35,284 nt of DNA, taken from Chloroflexota bacterium. GTDB lineage: Bacteria > Chloroflexota > Limnocylindria > Limnocylindrales > CSP1-4. Made by a program: the position numbers and the translations under genes. The stretch covers positions 1 through 35,284 of the forward strand of contig JAHBUZ010000033.1 in NCBI GenBank assembly GCA_019637815.1, in the 5' to 3' direction. Below are positions 28,357 through 35,284 of the stretch, in pieces; the first letter of the stretch is position 1; every line of letters begins with the position of its first letter. The notes under the pieces are model-generated. The model searched no databases, had not been told where the DNA came from, and saw only the letters and a list, made by a program, of their open reading frames with translations.

Positions 28357-29039
28357 GCGGTCCCGATCATCTCCCTGGCGCCGTGCTGCTCGACCTCGAT
28401 GGCACGCTCGTGGACACGGTCGGACTGCGCGTCCGGTCGTGGATCGAGGCGTTCGCCGAGGAAGGCATGACGACCAGTGCCGAGGAGGTCGGGCCCTGGA
28501 TGGGCGCGGATGGTCGGTGGCTCGCGGCGGAGGTGGCCGCCGCACGGGGGACACCCATCGATGCCCGGACGGCCGATCGGCTCGACCGGGTGTCGGGCGA
28601 GCGCTTCGGCGCCGGGAACATCGCGCCTGCGCCGATCCGTGGCGCGCGTCGACTCGTGGAGCTGCTCACGGAGCGATCGATCCCGTGGGCCGTGGCGACC
28701 TCCAGTCGACCCGACCAGACCGTGGCCTCGCTCGGTGCGCTCGGCCTCGATCACCCACCCACGCTGGTCGATGCGAGCCATGTCGAACGGGCGAAGCCCG
28801 AGCCGGACCTGCTGCTGGCCGGGGCGGTCCAGCTCGGCGTCAACCCGGCGGTCACCTGGTACGTGGGGGATTCGCGCTGGGACATGGAGGCCGCCACGCG
28901 TGCGGGCATGGTCGCGGTCGGTGTCACGACGGGTGCGACCGATGCCGCCGCGCTCCGCGCAGCGGGTGCGCTGTGGGTCGTCGACGACCTCGAGGTGCTC
29001 GCGGATCGCCTCGAGATCCTGATCGACCAGGCGTCGTGA
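28353..29039 (+). CDS. HAD-superfamily hydrolase (phosphatase / phosphoglucomutase-like)
   Basis: A 228-residue HAD hydrolase. Motif I is [11 protein letters not shown] with the nucleophile Asp and acid/base Asp. Motif II is WAVATSS, motif III is the lysine in [11 protein letters not shown], and motif IV is [17 protein letters not shown]. The helical cap after motif I ([14 protein letters not shown]) places it with subfamily IA enzymes such as phosphoglycolate phosphatase and beta-phosphoglucomutase. The substrate is unknown. GGAGGAG lies 7 nt before the ATG inside the end of the upstream gene. It overlaps both neighbours by 4 nt, so the three genes are coupled. Confidence 0.92.
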   Translation: MSGPDHLPGAVLLDLDGTLVDTVGLRVRSWIEAFAEEGMTTSAEEVGPWMGADGRWLAAEVAAARGTPIDARTADRLDRVSGERFGAGNIAPAPIRGARRLVELLTERSIPWAVATSSRPDQTVASLGALGLDHPPTLVDASHVERAKPEPDLLLAGAVQLGVNPAVTWYVGDSRWDMEAATRAGMVAVGVTTGATDAAALRAAGALWVVDDLEVLADRLEILIDQAS

Positions 29040-29938
29040 CACGGCGACCCATCATCGGATCCCGCCTCGGTGGCCTCTTCCTGGGGGTCGCCGCGCTGCT
29101 CGTGGTCGCCGCTACCCCGACGACCCCCGGCCCCGTGCCGACGGATGCCACGGACTCGACGCCCTGGTCCGTGCTGCGGGTGCTGGACGGCGACACGTTC
29201 GAGGCGCGCTCCCCACACGACGGTGCGACCGAGCGTGTCCGGATCGTCGGTGTCGATGCCCCGGAGCGTGGTGAATGCTGGTCCGACGAGGCGACCCTGG
29301 GCCTTGCGGCACTGGTCGGCGCATCGGTCGACCTGGAGCGGGACGTCTCCGATCGTGACCGGTATGGCCGACTCCTGCGTCACGTCCGGAGCGCGGACGG
29401 GCGGGACATCGCCGGCGACCTGCTGGAGGCGGGTCACGTCATCGCACGCAGCTACCCACCGGACACGACACGGGACGCCGAGTACCGCACGCGCCAGGCA
29501 TCCGCCCAGTCAGCGGGCCGCGGCCTCTGGGGTCGAGGGGCATGTGGCGCGGATGACGACCCGCCACCGGGGAGCGATGCCATCGGCATCACCATCGAGG
29601 CGGACCCGCCGGGTGATGACACGCTCGTTCCGAACGAGGAGTGGGTCGCCTTCACGAACCACGCCGACGTCGACCTGGACCTCACCGAGTGGCAGGTGCG
29701 CGACGAGTCGGCGTCCCACCGCTATCGCTTCGGTCCGACCGTCCTCGCGCCCGGTGACACCGTGACGCTGCGGACGGGATGCGGCGAGGACACCGTCACC
29801 GACCGCCACTGGTGCGTGACCGGGTCGGCCGTCTGGAACAACGGCGGCGACACCGTGTTCCTGCTCGATCCCGTGGGCACCATCATCGCGTGGCGGGCGT
29901 ACGGCTCCTCGCTGCCTGCGAGCCCGGCGCCCGGATAG
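29036..29938 (+). CDS. Exported staphylococcal-nuclease-like nuclease with C-terminal lamin-tail domain
   Basis: A 300-residue protein with an N-terminal hydrophobic segment (LGGLFLGVAALLVVAATP) acting as signal or anchor. The thermonuclease domain has the catalytic set: VLDGDTFEA (Asp), RVRIVGVDAPERGECW (Arg, Asp, Glu) and DRYGRLLRHV (Arg). A lamin-tail (LTD) Ig-like domain follows: EEWVAFTNHADVDLDLTEWQV, VLAPGDTVTLRTG and WNNGGDTVFLLDPVGTI. SNase-LTD proteins are secreted calcium-dependent nucleases that probably scavenge extracellular DNA/RNA. The GTG start overlaps the HAD stop as GTGA. It converges with the cupredoxin gene with only 12 nt between stops. Confidence 0.9.
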   Translation: MTRRPIIGSRLGGLFLGVAALLVVAATPTTPGPVPTDATDSTPWSVLRVLDGDTFEARSPHDGATERVRIVGVDAPERGECWSDEATLGLAALVGASVDLERDVSDRDRYGRLLRHVRSADGRDIAGDLLEAGHVIARSYPPDTTRDAEYRTRQASAQSAGRGLWGRGACGADDDPPPGSDAIGITIEADPPGDDTLVPNEEWVAFTNHADVDLDLTEWQVRDESASHRYRFGPTVLAPGDTVTLRTGCGEDTVTDRHWCVTGSAVWNNGGDTVFLLDPVGTIIAWRAYGSSLPASPAPG

Positions 29939-29950
29939 GCATTCCGAGCC

Positions 29951-30454
29951 TCAGCGGGTGACCACGAAGTCCCCGTGCATCGGTCCGTAGTGACCCGGGA
30001 CGGTGCAGGCGAACTGGAGCCCCGCCGTCTCCGCGGTGACCTGGTATTCGAACTCCTCGACGCCGCTCGTCCACTCCGGCACGCCCGGCAACCCGTCGAT
30101 GAGCCGCTGCGACAGCTGGTCCGCGGTGCCGATCAGGAAGTCGTGGCTGAAGCCGGCCGTGTTGTCGAGCACGAAGTGGATCGTCTCACCCTCGGTGACC
30201 TCGAGCGACGTCAGCCGCTCGCCGTCCTGGACGAAGCTCAGGCTGCCGGTCAGCTCGATGTGCACGGTGCGGGCCGTCCCGGCGGTCGCATCGGGCGAGC
30301 CAGGGGCACCCGTGGGGGCCGGCGTGGCAGGTGGTGTGGTCGGTGTGGGCGCGAGTGGAGCCACGGTCCAGGTCGACCCGGCGGTGCCGCCGCAGGCGGC
30401 CAGCAGCAGGGTCGCGGCAAGGACGAGGAAGGTGCGCAGCAGCTTGGTTCTCAT
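29951..30454 (-). CDS. Cupredoxin-domain lipoprotein (plastocyanin/azurin-like)
   Basis: A 167-residue lipoprotein: signal peptide with lipobox LAAC (C21), then a ~45-residue Pro/Thr/Ala-rich spacer and a cupredoxin domain. Type 1 copper ligands are visible as His104 in the FSHDF loop and C150-x4-H155-x3-M159 in FACTVPGHYGPMHGDF. The protein probably carries electrons on the outer face of the membrane, or acts in copper handling. Lipidation would need the lgt product encoded in the window. The start lies 6 nt behind TACGAT, with no Shine-Dalgarno. No oxidase genes are adjacent. Confidence 0.9.
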   Translation of the reverse strand: MRTKLLRTFLVLAATLLLAACGGTAGSTWTVAPLAPTPTTPPATPAPTGAPGSPDATAGTARTVHIELTGSLSFVQDGERLTSLEVTEGETIHFVLDNTAGFSHDFLIGTADQLSQRLIDGLPGVPEWTSGVEEFEYQVTAETAGLQFACTVPGHYGPMHGDFVVTR

Positions 30455-30460
30455 GACTGG

Positions 30461-30466
30461 ATCGTA
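30461..30466 (-). promoter_or_regulatory. -10-like TACGAT, leaderless start of the cupredoxin gene
   Basis: TACGAT on the minus strand ends 6 nt before ATG 30454. It lies in the 39-nt gap after the LuxR-type gene, so the cupredoxin has its own promoter and is not simply read through from the regulator. Confidence 0.55.
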
Positions 30467-30493
30467 CAGGGATGTCGCCCGCCGCGTGGGCCC

Positions 30494-33400
30494 TCAGCCA
30501 TCGATCGGCGAGCCACTCGGCCGTCCGAGCGCACCACTCGACCAGGCGATGTTCGCGGCCTCCGTGCGACTCGCGGCGCCCAGCTTGCCGAGCACCCGGC
30601 GGACATGGATGTGGACGGTGCGCGGGCTGATGAACAGCCGCTCGGCGATCTCCCGATCCGAACGGCCCTCGGCAAGGATCTGGAGGACATCCAGCTCACG
30701 TGACGTGAGCCCGAACGGCCGCGATGCGCCGTCAGGCTGCCGCACCACCTGGGACACCAGCATCCCCTCGGTCGCGGGGACCGGGGTGTCCGCCACCGGG
30801 ATGACGACCGGACGTCGCAGGGACGCCGGACGCGGTCCGGCGGTCGGCGGCAGTGGCGGGATGGGGTGGTCGGCATCGATGGGCAGCTCGATGCGTGCCC
30901 GGCCCGCGACATCCAGGAGCGCCGCGCACAGCGGACCGGCCGGCAGACGGCTGGCCACGCGCCATGCCGCCTCGAGTGCCGCACGAGCGTCCTCCCGGCC
31001 CTCCCGCCGCCGGAGCTCCGCGAGCGCCTGCCACCAGCGGCACCGGGCCACCTGGTAGGGGATCCCGCGCATCTCCCAGTCGACGGCCAGGCGCGCCCAG
31101 GCGCGCGCGGACGGGCGCCCGCGGACACGACGCAGATGTGCGGTCGCGGTCGCCAGGTGGAGCTCTGCCTCGATGCGGCCGCCGAGACCAGGGGAGAGGG
31201 TGCTCTGGTCGAGGCGCACCCGAGCCTCCGCGAGGACCTCCGTCGCGAATGCCGTCGCCTCCGCGAGTCGCGCCAGGTCCCGGCGCATCCGGGCGATCTC
31301 GGCGGCTGCGGCGGCTGCCTCGAGACAGGTCGAGGCCGCGAGCGCGATCTGTCCTGCCTCGTCCGTCTCGAGCACGCGTGGCCACTCACGGGCCGCGATC
31401 GCGAGCGCATCAGCGTGCTCGCCACGCCAGAGCGCGTGGCTCACGGCGGCCCGCTGCACGAGCGCGGACCACTGACCCGCGGGCATCGTGTCCAGCTGGA
31501 GCATCAGCTCGCCCATCCGCCGCGCCGCCTCGTCATCGCCACGGGACTCGACGAGCACCAACGCGAGGTACAGCGTCGGACTGAACCAGGCGACCCCTGC
31601 GGGTGGCCACTCCATGCCGGCCCGACACTCCAGCTCGCAGGCTGCCCAGCGCCCGAGCTGGAACAGGATATCTGCGGCGTTGCCTCGCAGGAACGCCCCA
31701 TAGGTCCGGCCGAGGCCGGCAGCCTCGGCATCGCGCACGCTCTCCGCGACCACCTCGAGCGCACGCTCGCGGCGCGCATCCAGGTCCAGGAGCGTGGTCC
31801 GGTTGAGCGCCGCGCGCATCAGGTCGTCCAGCCGGCCACCCCTGCGGGCCGCCATCGCGGATGCCTCGAGGAGCCCCAGGCCGCGGTCGAGCTCGCCCTG
31901 GTACGCCACGTCCACGCCCAGCGTGCAGAGCGCGTGCGCAAGCTCGGGCCATCGTTGGTCCCGAGCACGTTCGGCCATCTCGACCGCCTGCTGCGCGTAT
32001 GTCTCCGACCCGGCGAACCGGCCATCGAGCATGAGGTGCTGGGCGAGTGACGCGGCGGTATGTGCCCACGCACGACTGGCCGTGCGGGGCATGGCCTGCA
32101 CCGCGTGCGTCAGCTCCGTGAGCCCGCCTTCGAGGTCGCCGCTCGACCAGAGCATCCGGCCGAGCTCCTCACGCAGCGACGCCACGTGCGTCCGCCGGGC
32201 ATCGCGGTCCGGGTGGTCCTCCCGCTCGGCGAGCGGGACGGCGGCACGCAGCCAGCGGACCCCCCGGCCGAACGCCCCGCTGGCACCCGCTGCTCGAGCG
32301 GCGCCGACCAGCATCGCGGAGGTCGTGCTCGGCGCGTCACGCCCCGTGGCCGAGGCGCGGGGAGGCTCGAGCGCGGCGAGGTCCAGCACCCGAGTGGCCA
32401 GGACCAGCGTGGTCTCCCCCGGATCCAGCCGACGCGCCGCGGCCGCGGCTTCCTCGGCCATCACCCGGGCCGCTGCGACATCACCCGCCCGCTCGAGGTG
32501 CCACGCCGCACGTGCCGGCCGGTCGATGAGCATCCGGGCGTGCTCCCGGTGGATCACCACGCGGTCGCTCGGCAGCGTGAGCTCCGCGACGACATCCGCA
32601 TACCGGTCGTGTGCGATGACCAGCTGGTCGCCCTGCCCGCGGACGAGGCCGGATGCGAGGGCCGCAGCGATCGAGTCGCCGAGGACCCGCGGTCCGAGCA
32701 GGCGTGATGCAGCCAGGGCGGTCCGCTCCATGGGCTGACCCGCGAGGGCGACGAGCTGGATGAGTCGCCGGGCCGGCTCGGGCGACGCGTCGAACCGGAT
32801 GCCCACGCCGTCGTCGAACGTCTCACTCAGACGGACGCCCGCGAGCGATCGCAGGGCGACCAAGTGTGCGACGTGCAGGGGCACGCCTCCAGCACCCGCT
32901 GCGAGGGTCGCGAGCAGGTCGCTCGACGGTCGCTCGTCCAGCAGCTCCCAGGCGAGTCGCTCCACCTCGGCAGTGGTCAATGGACCGAGGTCGAGTCGGG
33001 AACCCTCGGTCTGCATCGCGATGGCGTCACCGAGCGCGCGGGCGGGATGGCGTGGATCCAGGCCATCGGACGGCATCGTGGCGATGAGCCCGATGCGCGA
33101 CGGCCTGCGGGAGCGCAGCAGGGACGCCACGAACGCGCGGGTCGCCGGGTCCGCCCGATGGAGGTCCTCGATGACCAGGAGCAGGGTCGCCTGGTCCGCC
33201 AGGCGCTCGCAAAGGCCGAGCAGCGCCTCCAGCACCCGGCTGCCGATCTGGTCGGGGGCGGAGAGGCGCGGAGCGTCGGTGTCCACGCCCAGCTGGTCGA
33301 GACGCGCGCGGAGCTCGGGGAGCAGGGCCACCAGGTCATGGCCCACGGGGCCTACGACCGCCCGCAGCCGATCGTCGCGCGTGGCCGAGAGCACTCGGCC

Positions 33401-33634
33401 GAGACCCTCGAGCACGGGGTGGAACGCCTCGCCCTCGGCCGACGGCAGGGCGGTCCCACGCACCAGCGTGACATCCGGCGACCCCGTCAGGCGGGTCGCC
33501 AGCTCATCGAGGAGCCGGGTGATCCCGATACCGGCAGGACCGGTCAGCAGCAGCCGGCCCGGATGCCCGTCGGCCGTCTGCTGGAGCACGGCGGCGACAC
33601 GCGCGATCTCCTGCTCCCGACCCACGAACGACAT
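30494..33634 (-). CDS. Large LuxR-family regulator with AAA/ATPase-like N-terminus (LAL/MalT-type) and altered Walker A
   Basis: A 1046-residue regulator. The N-terminal STAND/AAA-type ATPase begins SFVGREQEIARV. Walker A reads GPAGIGITRLL (about residues 32-42), in which the invariant lysine is isoleucine (I38, codon ATC). Walker B is intact (LLLVIEDLHRAD). A long Ala/Arg-rich helical-repeat region (about 350-900, TPR-like) follows. The C-terminus carries a LuxR helix-turn-helix: GLTSRELDVLQILAEGRSDR, then IAERLFISPRTVHIHVRRVL. Such LAL proteins usually need ATP binding to activate transcription. The start is chosen at the SFVGRE motif; the frame extends 23 codons further upstream, but those overlap the divergent methyltransferase gene. 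TATCCT lies 7 nt upstream. Confidence 0.9.
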   Translation of the reverse strand: MSFVGREQEIARVAAVLQQTADGHPGRLLLTGPAGIGITRLLDELATRLTGSPDVTLVRGTALPSAEGEAFHPVLEGLGRVLSATRDDRLRAVVGPVGHDLVALLPELRARLDQLGVDTDAPRLSAPDQIGSRVLEALLGLCERLADQATLLLVIEDLHRADPATRAFVASLLRSRRPSRIGLIATMPSDGLDPRHPARALGDAIAMQTEGSRLDLGPLTTAEVERLAWELLDERPSSDLLATLAAGAGGVPLHVAHLVALRSLAGVRLSETFDDGVGIRFDASPEPARRLIQLVALAGQPMERTALAASRLLGPRVLGDSIAAALASGLVRGQGDQLVIAHDRYADVVAELTLPSDRVVIHREHARMLIDRPARAAWHLERAGDVAAARVMAEEAAAAARRLDPGETTLVLATRVLDLAALEPPRASATGRDAPSTTSAMLVGAARAAGASGAFGRGVRWLRAAVPLAEREDHPDRDARRTHVASLREELGRMLWSSGDLEGGLTELTHAVQAMPRTASRAWAHTAASLAQHLMLDGRFAGSETYAQQAVEMAERARDQRWPELAHALCTLGVDVAYQGELDRGLGLLEASAMAARRGGRLDDLMRAALNRTTLLDLDARRERALEVVAESVRDAEAAGLGRTYGAFLRGNAADILFQLGRWAACELECRAGMEWPPAGVAWFSPTLYLALVLVESRGDDEAARRMGELMLQLDTMPAGQWSALVQRAAVSHALWRGEHADALAIAAREWPRVLETDEAGQIALAASTCLEAAAAAAEIARMRRDLARLAEATAFATEVLAEARVRLDQSTLSPGLGGRIEAELHLATATAHLRRVRGRPSARAWARLAVDWEMRGIPYQVARCRWWQALAELRRREGREDARAALEAAWRVASRLPAGPLCAALLDVAGRARIELPIDADHPIPPLPPTAGPRPASLRRPVVIPVADTPVPATEGMLVSQVVRQPDGASRPFGLTSRELDVLQILAEGRSDREIAERLFISPRTVHIHVRRVLGKLGAASRTEAANIAWSSGALGRPSGSPIDG

Positions 33635-33641
33635 GGGCCGA

Positions 33642-33667
33642 AGGATACGGGCCCTGTCCCTGATACT
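33642..33667. promoter_or_regulatory. Compact bidirectional promoter: TATCCT (minus, 33642-33647) and GATACT (plus, 33662-33667)
   Basis: Only 40 nt separate the divergent ATGs of the LuxR-type regulator and the methyltransferase. Each has a -10-like hexamer 7 nt upstream and neither has a Shine-Dalgarno. The polymerase footprints must overlap, so the two genes probably compete or are co-regulated. Confidence 0.5.
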
Positions 33668-33674
33668 GGACGGG

Positions 33675-34634
33675 ATGTCGGAACGGCTGGTCCACCCCGC
33701 CAATGACCTGAACGAGCTGTCCGGGGAGGAGTGGCTCTACTTCACCAAGTCACTCTGGACCACGGCGTATCCCTCGGAGCTGGGCCACGCCCAGCGACGT
33801 CGTCATGGCGCCAACAAGCCACCGCGCCTGATGGCTCGACTCATCGAGTTCTTCACACGCGGCGGGGAGCTGGTGCTCGATCCGTTCGCGGGCGTCGGTG
33901 GCACGCTCCTGGGTGCCGCGATCTGCCGGAACCCGAGGCGGGCCATCGGGTTCGAGATCGAGCCACGCTGGGTGGAGACGTATCACGAGGTCGTCGCCGA
34001 GGCCCGCGCGGCAGGCGACGGTGCCGGTGCGCAGCTCGCTGACCTGGGGAGCGCCGACCCGGGTGGCCCGCGGACCTTCGACCCATCGGGTTGCCGGATG
34101 GAGCTGGGCGATGCGCGCGTGCTCCTCGAGATGGTCGAGCCCGGGTCGGTGGACCTCGTGGCGACCGACCCGCCGTACAACCCCCAGCTGCGCATGACGA
34201 TGGCGGGCGGGCGTGCATCCGACGCCTGGGCCAACCGACGCACCGACTATGCGATGGTCACCGATGACCCGGCCGACCTTGCCAACAGCACGTCCTACGA
34301 GGAGTTCCTGGACCGGATGACGGACATCCTCGACGCCTGTCGGCGCGCCCTCCGACCTGGCGGCCACGCGGTCGTCATCGTGCGCGATGCCTACCAGGAG
34401 GGACGGTACCGGTTCACGAGCGCCGACCTCGCCGCGCGAGCCGAGGCGGTCGGCATGGTGCCCAAGGGGGACCTCATCTGGTACCAGGCCGGGTCCCGGC
34501 TGCGGCCCTACGGCTATCCCCGCGCGTTCGTGCCCAACATCGTGCACCAGCACATCCTGGTGTTCCGGGTCCCGCCCGCGAGCCGCGTCAGCGGGCCGCG
34601 GGGATCCACTCGAAGTCGTCCTGGTCCCCGCTGA
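33675..34634 (+). CDS. DNA (N4-cytosine/N6-adenine) methyltransferase, permuted motif order
   Basis: A 319-residue amino-methylating DNA methyltransferase. The SAM-binding motif block comes first: NKPPRLMARLIEFF, then LVLDPFAGVGGTLLGAA (D69-T77) and AIGFEIEPRWVE. The catalytic block follows: ELGDARVLLEMVEPGSVDLV and TDPPYN (about 165-169). RPGGHAVVIVRDAYQ and the final strands come last. Beta-class enzymes with similar wording carry these blocks in the opposite order, so this one appears circularly permuted. Its target sequence is unknown. There is no restriction endonuclease beside it, suggesting an orphan, possibly regulatory, methylase. Its last ~15 codons overlap the convergent acidic-protein gene. 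Confidence 0.87.
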   Translation: MSERLVHPANDLNELSGEEWLYFTKSLWTTAYPSELGHAQRRRHGANKPPRLMARLIEFFTRGGELVLDPFAGVGGTLLGAAICRNPRRAIGFEIEPRWVETYHEVVAEARAAGDGAGAQLADLGSADPGGPRTFDPSGCRMELGDARVLLEMVEPGSVDLVATDPPYNPQLRMTMAGGRASDAWANRRTDYAMVTDDPADLANSTSYEEFLDRMTDILDACRRALRPGGHAVVIVRDAYQEGRYRFTSADLAARAEAVGMVPKGDLIWYQAGSRLRPYGYPRAFVPNIVHQHILVFRVPPASRVSGPRGSTRSRPGPR

Positions 34635-35284
34635 CCGCCGGCTCGGCGGTCGTCGCTGGCTCGGCGGTGTCCGTGAACTCGGCGGTCGCGGGCTCGTCGG
34701 GCTCGGTGGGGTCGCCGGGCTCGGTGGGATCGCCGGACTCGGGGTCGCTCGTCGGCTCGGGGTCTGCGGTGGGCCCGGGATCGTCCGTCAGCTCGGTCGC
34801 GGGCTCGGTGGTCTCGGGCTCGGTGGTCTCGGGCTCGGTGGTCTCGGGCTCGGTGGTCTCGGGCTCGACCTCGTCCGTCGGCTCGGGGTCCAGCGTCGGC
34901 TCGGGGTCGTCGAGCGTCGTCGCTGACGTTCCGGGATCGGTCGCCACATCGGTCGCGATCGGTCGATCGTCCGCCGGAAGGTCCGTGACGAGCGGCTCGA
35001 CCTCGCCGGCGGACCCTGGTGAGAGGTCGTCGTCGACGAGCGGCGCGCCGGTGTACCAGACATCCTCGTCATCGGAGATCTCGAGCGTCTCGCCGACATC
35101 CTCGAGCGCGTCGTCGAGCGTCGTCCACGAGGCCTCCGTCACCTCGGGAGCCGCATCGGCGATGCTCACCGCAGCGCCAGCGGCGCTCCACGCGGCATCC
35201 GACCCATCGTCCCCAGCGAGCTCGCCCGCGGGGGCATCCGGGGCATCCGGGGCATCCGGGGCATCCGGGGCATCCGGGGCATCC
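34588..35284 (-). CDS. Acidic, Pro/Thr/Asp/Glu-rich repeat protein (partial, N-terminus beyond window)
   Basis: About 231 residues are visible and the frame is open at the right edge, so the protein is truncated there. A GTG at 35169 could start a shorter version, but the repeats upstream are in the same frame. In order it has DAP tripeptide repeats, a short less repetitive part (SWTTLDDALEDVGETLEISD, DEDVWYTGAPLVDDD), and ETTEP repeats. DPTEP-type stretches and a distinctive non-acidic end DDFEWIPAAR follow. It is strongly negative and probably disordered. I do not recognise a family. The WTTLDDALEDV and VWYTGAPLVDD parts may be short linear interaction motifs. The stop is 47 nt inside the convergent methyltransferase gene. 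Confidence 0.6.
   Translation of the reverse strand, partial: DAPDAPDAPDAPDAPDAPAGELAGDDGSDAAWSAAGAAVSIADAAPEVTEASWTTLDDALEDVGETLEISDDEDVWYTGAPLVDDDLSPGSAGEVEPLVTDLPADDRPIATDVATDPGTSATTLDDPEPTLDPEPTDEVEPETTEPETTEPETTEPETTEPATELTDDPGPTADPEPTSDPESGDPTEPGDPTEPDEPATAEFTDTAEPATTAEPAVSGDQDDFEWIPAAR
34801..34867. repeat. 15-bp tandem repeat encoding ETTEP
   Basis: Four identical 15-bp units (GGGCTCGGTGGTCTC on the plus strand) plus 7 nt of a fifth lie inside the acidic protein gene. Perfect identity at third positions suggests recent slippage expansion. Confidence 0.9.
35233..35284. repeat. 9-bp tandem repeat encoding Asp-Ala-Pro, cut by the window end
   Basis: Five perfect copies of GGCATCCGG and 7 nt of a sixth run to the last base. 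On the minus strand they encode DAP. The true copy number is not visible. Confidence 0.9.

Noticed and set aside
33635..33703. 23-codon upstream extension of the LuxR-type regulator
   Set aside because: It overlaps the methyltransferase start and both -10 elements. The family begins at the SFVGRE motif.
34801..35284. Short direct repeats resembling an array
   Set aside because: The units are 15 bp and 9 bp, contiguous with no spacers, and in frame with a coding sequence. They are protein repeats, not CRISPR.

Overview
The window is a very GC-rich (roughly 70%), gene-dense bacterial chromosomal segment with no rRNA, tRNA, insertion sequence, phage or CRISPR features that I can support. Several features point to a Chloroflexota lineage, perhaps Limnocylindria-like. 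These are menaquinone synthesis, ATP-dependent (not GTP-dependent) PEP carboxykinase, a SufBD-Rieske neighbourhood, secreted proteins with Pro/Ala/Ser/Thr-rich linkers, and many start codons sitting directly behind a -10-like hexamer. This placement is an inference; a high-GC actinobacterial relative is not excluded.

Layout. 1-1803: end of a menaquinone locus, an acyl-CoA-ligase C-terminus fused in frame to an alpha/beta-hydrolase, then menG. 1853-6960: an FMN-split-barrel protein, pckA, a cystathionine beta-synthase, lgt and a small membrane protein. 7006-10183: a cupin / ECF sigma / RskA-type anti-sigma operon, divergent from an ornithine-cyclodeaminase-family gene. 10191-14101: sufB-sufD, followed by a membrane protein and a Rieske protein, with no sufC in the window. 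14463-19550: a BMP-type nucleoside/sugar ABC importer (binding protein, double ATPase, two permeases). 19578-23283: a LacI regulator divergent from a GH3 glycosidase, with a palindromic operator on the GH3 promoter. 23391-25487: an orphan Vsr endonuclease and an unusual XylF-like secreted protein. 25510-29938: a MocA-like nucleotidyltransferase divergent from an overlapping operon of thioredoxin-fold/glycosidase-fold protein, HAD phosphatase and secreted nuclease with lamin-tail domain. 29951-35284: a cupredoxin lipoprotein, a giant LuxR-type regulator with a defective P-loop, a domain-permuted DNA methyltransferase, and an acidic repeat protein that runs off the end.

Functional themes are respiratory quinone and cell-envelope housekeeping, Fe-S cluster assembly, carbohydrate/nucleoside uptake and hydrolysis, envelope-stress signalling, and DNA modification/repair. 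The most coherent new signal is regulatory. About ten transcription units carry a TANNNT-like -10 hexamer 6-9 nt before the start codon, which implies leaderless mRNAs. Genes inside operons and a second group of genes use clear Shine-Dalgarno sequences instead.
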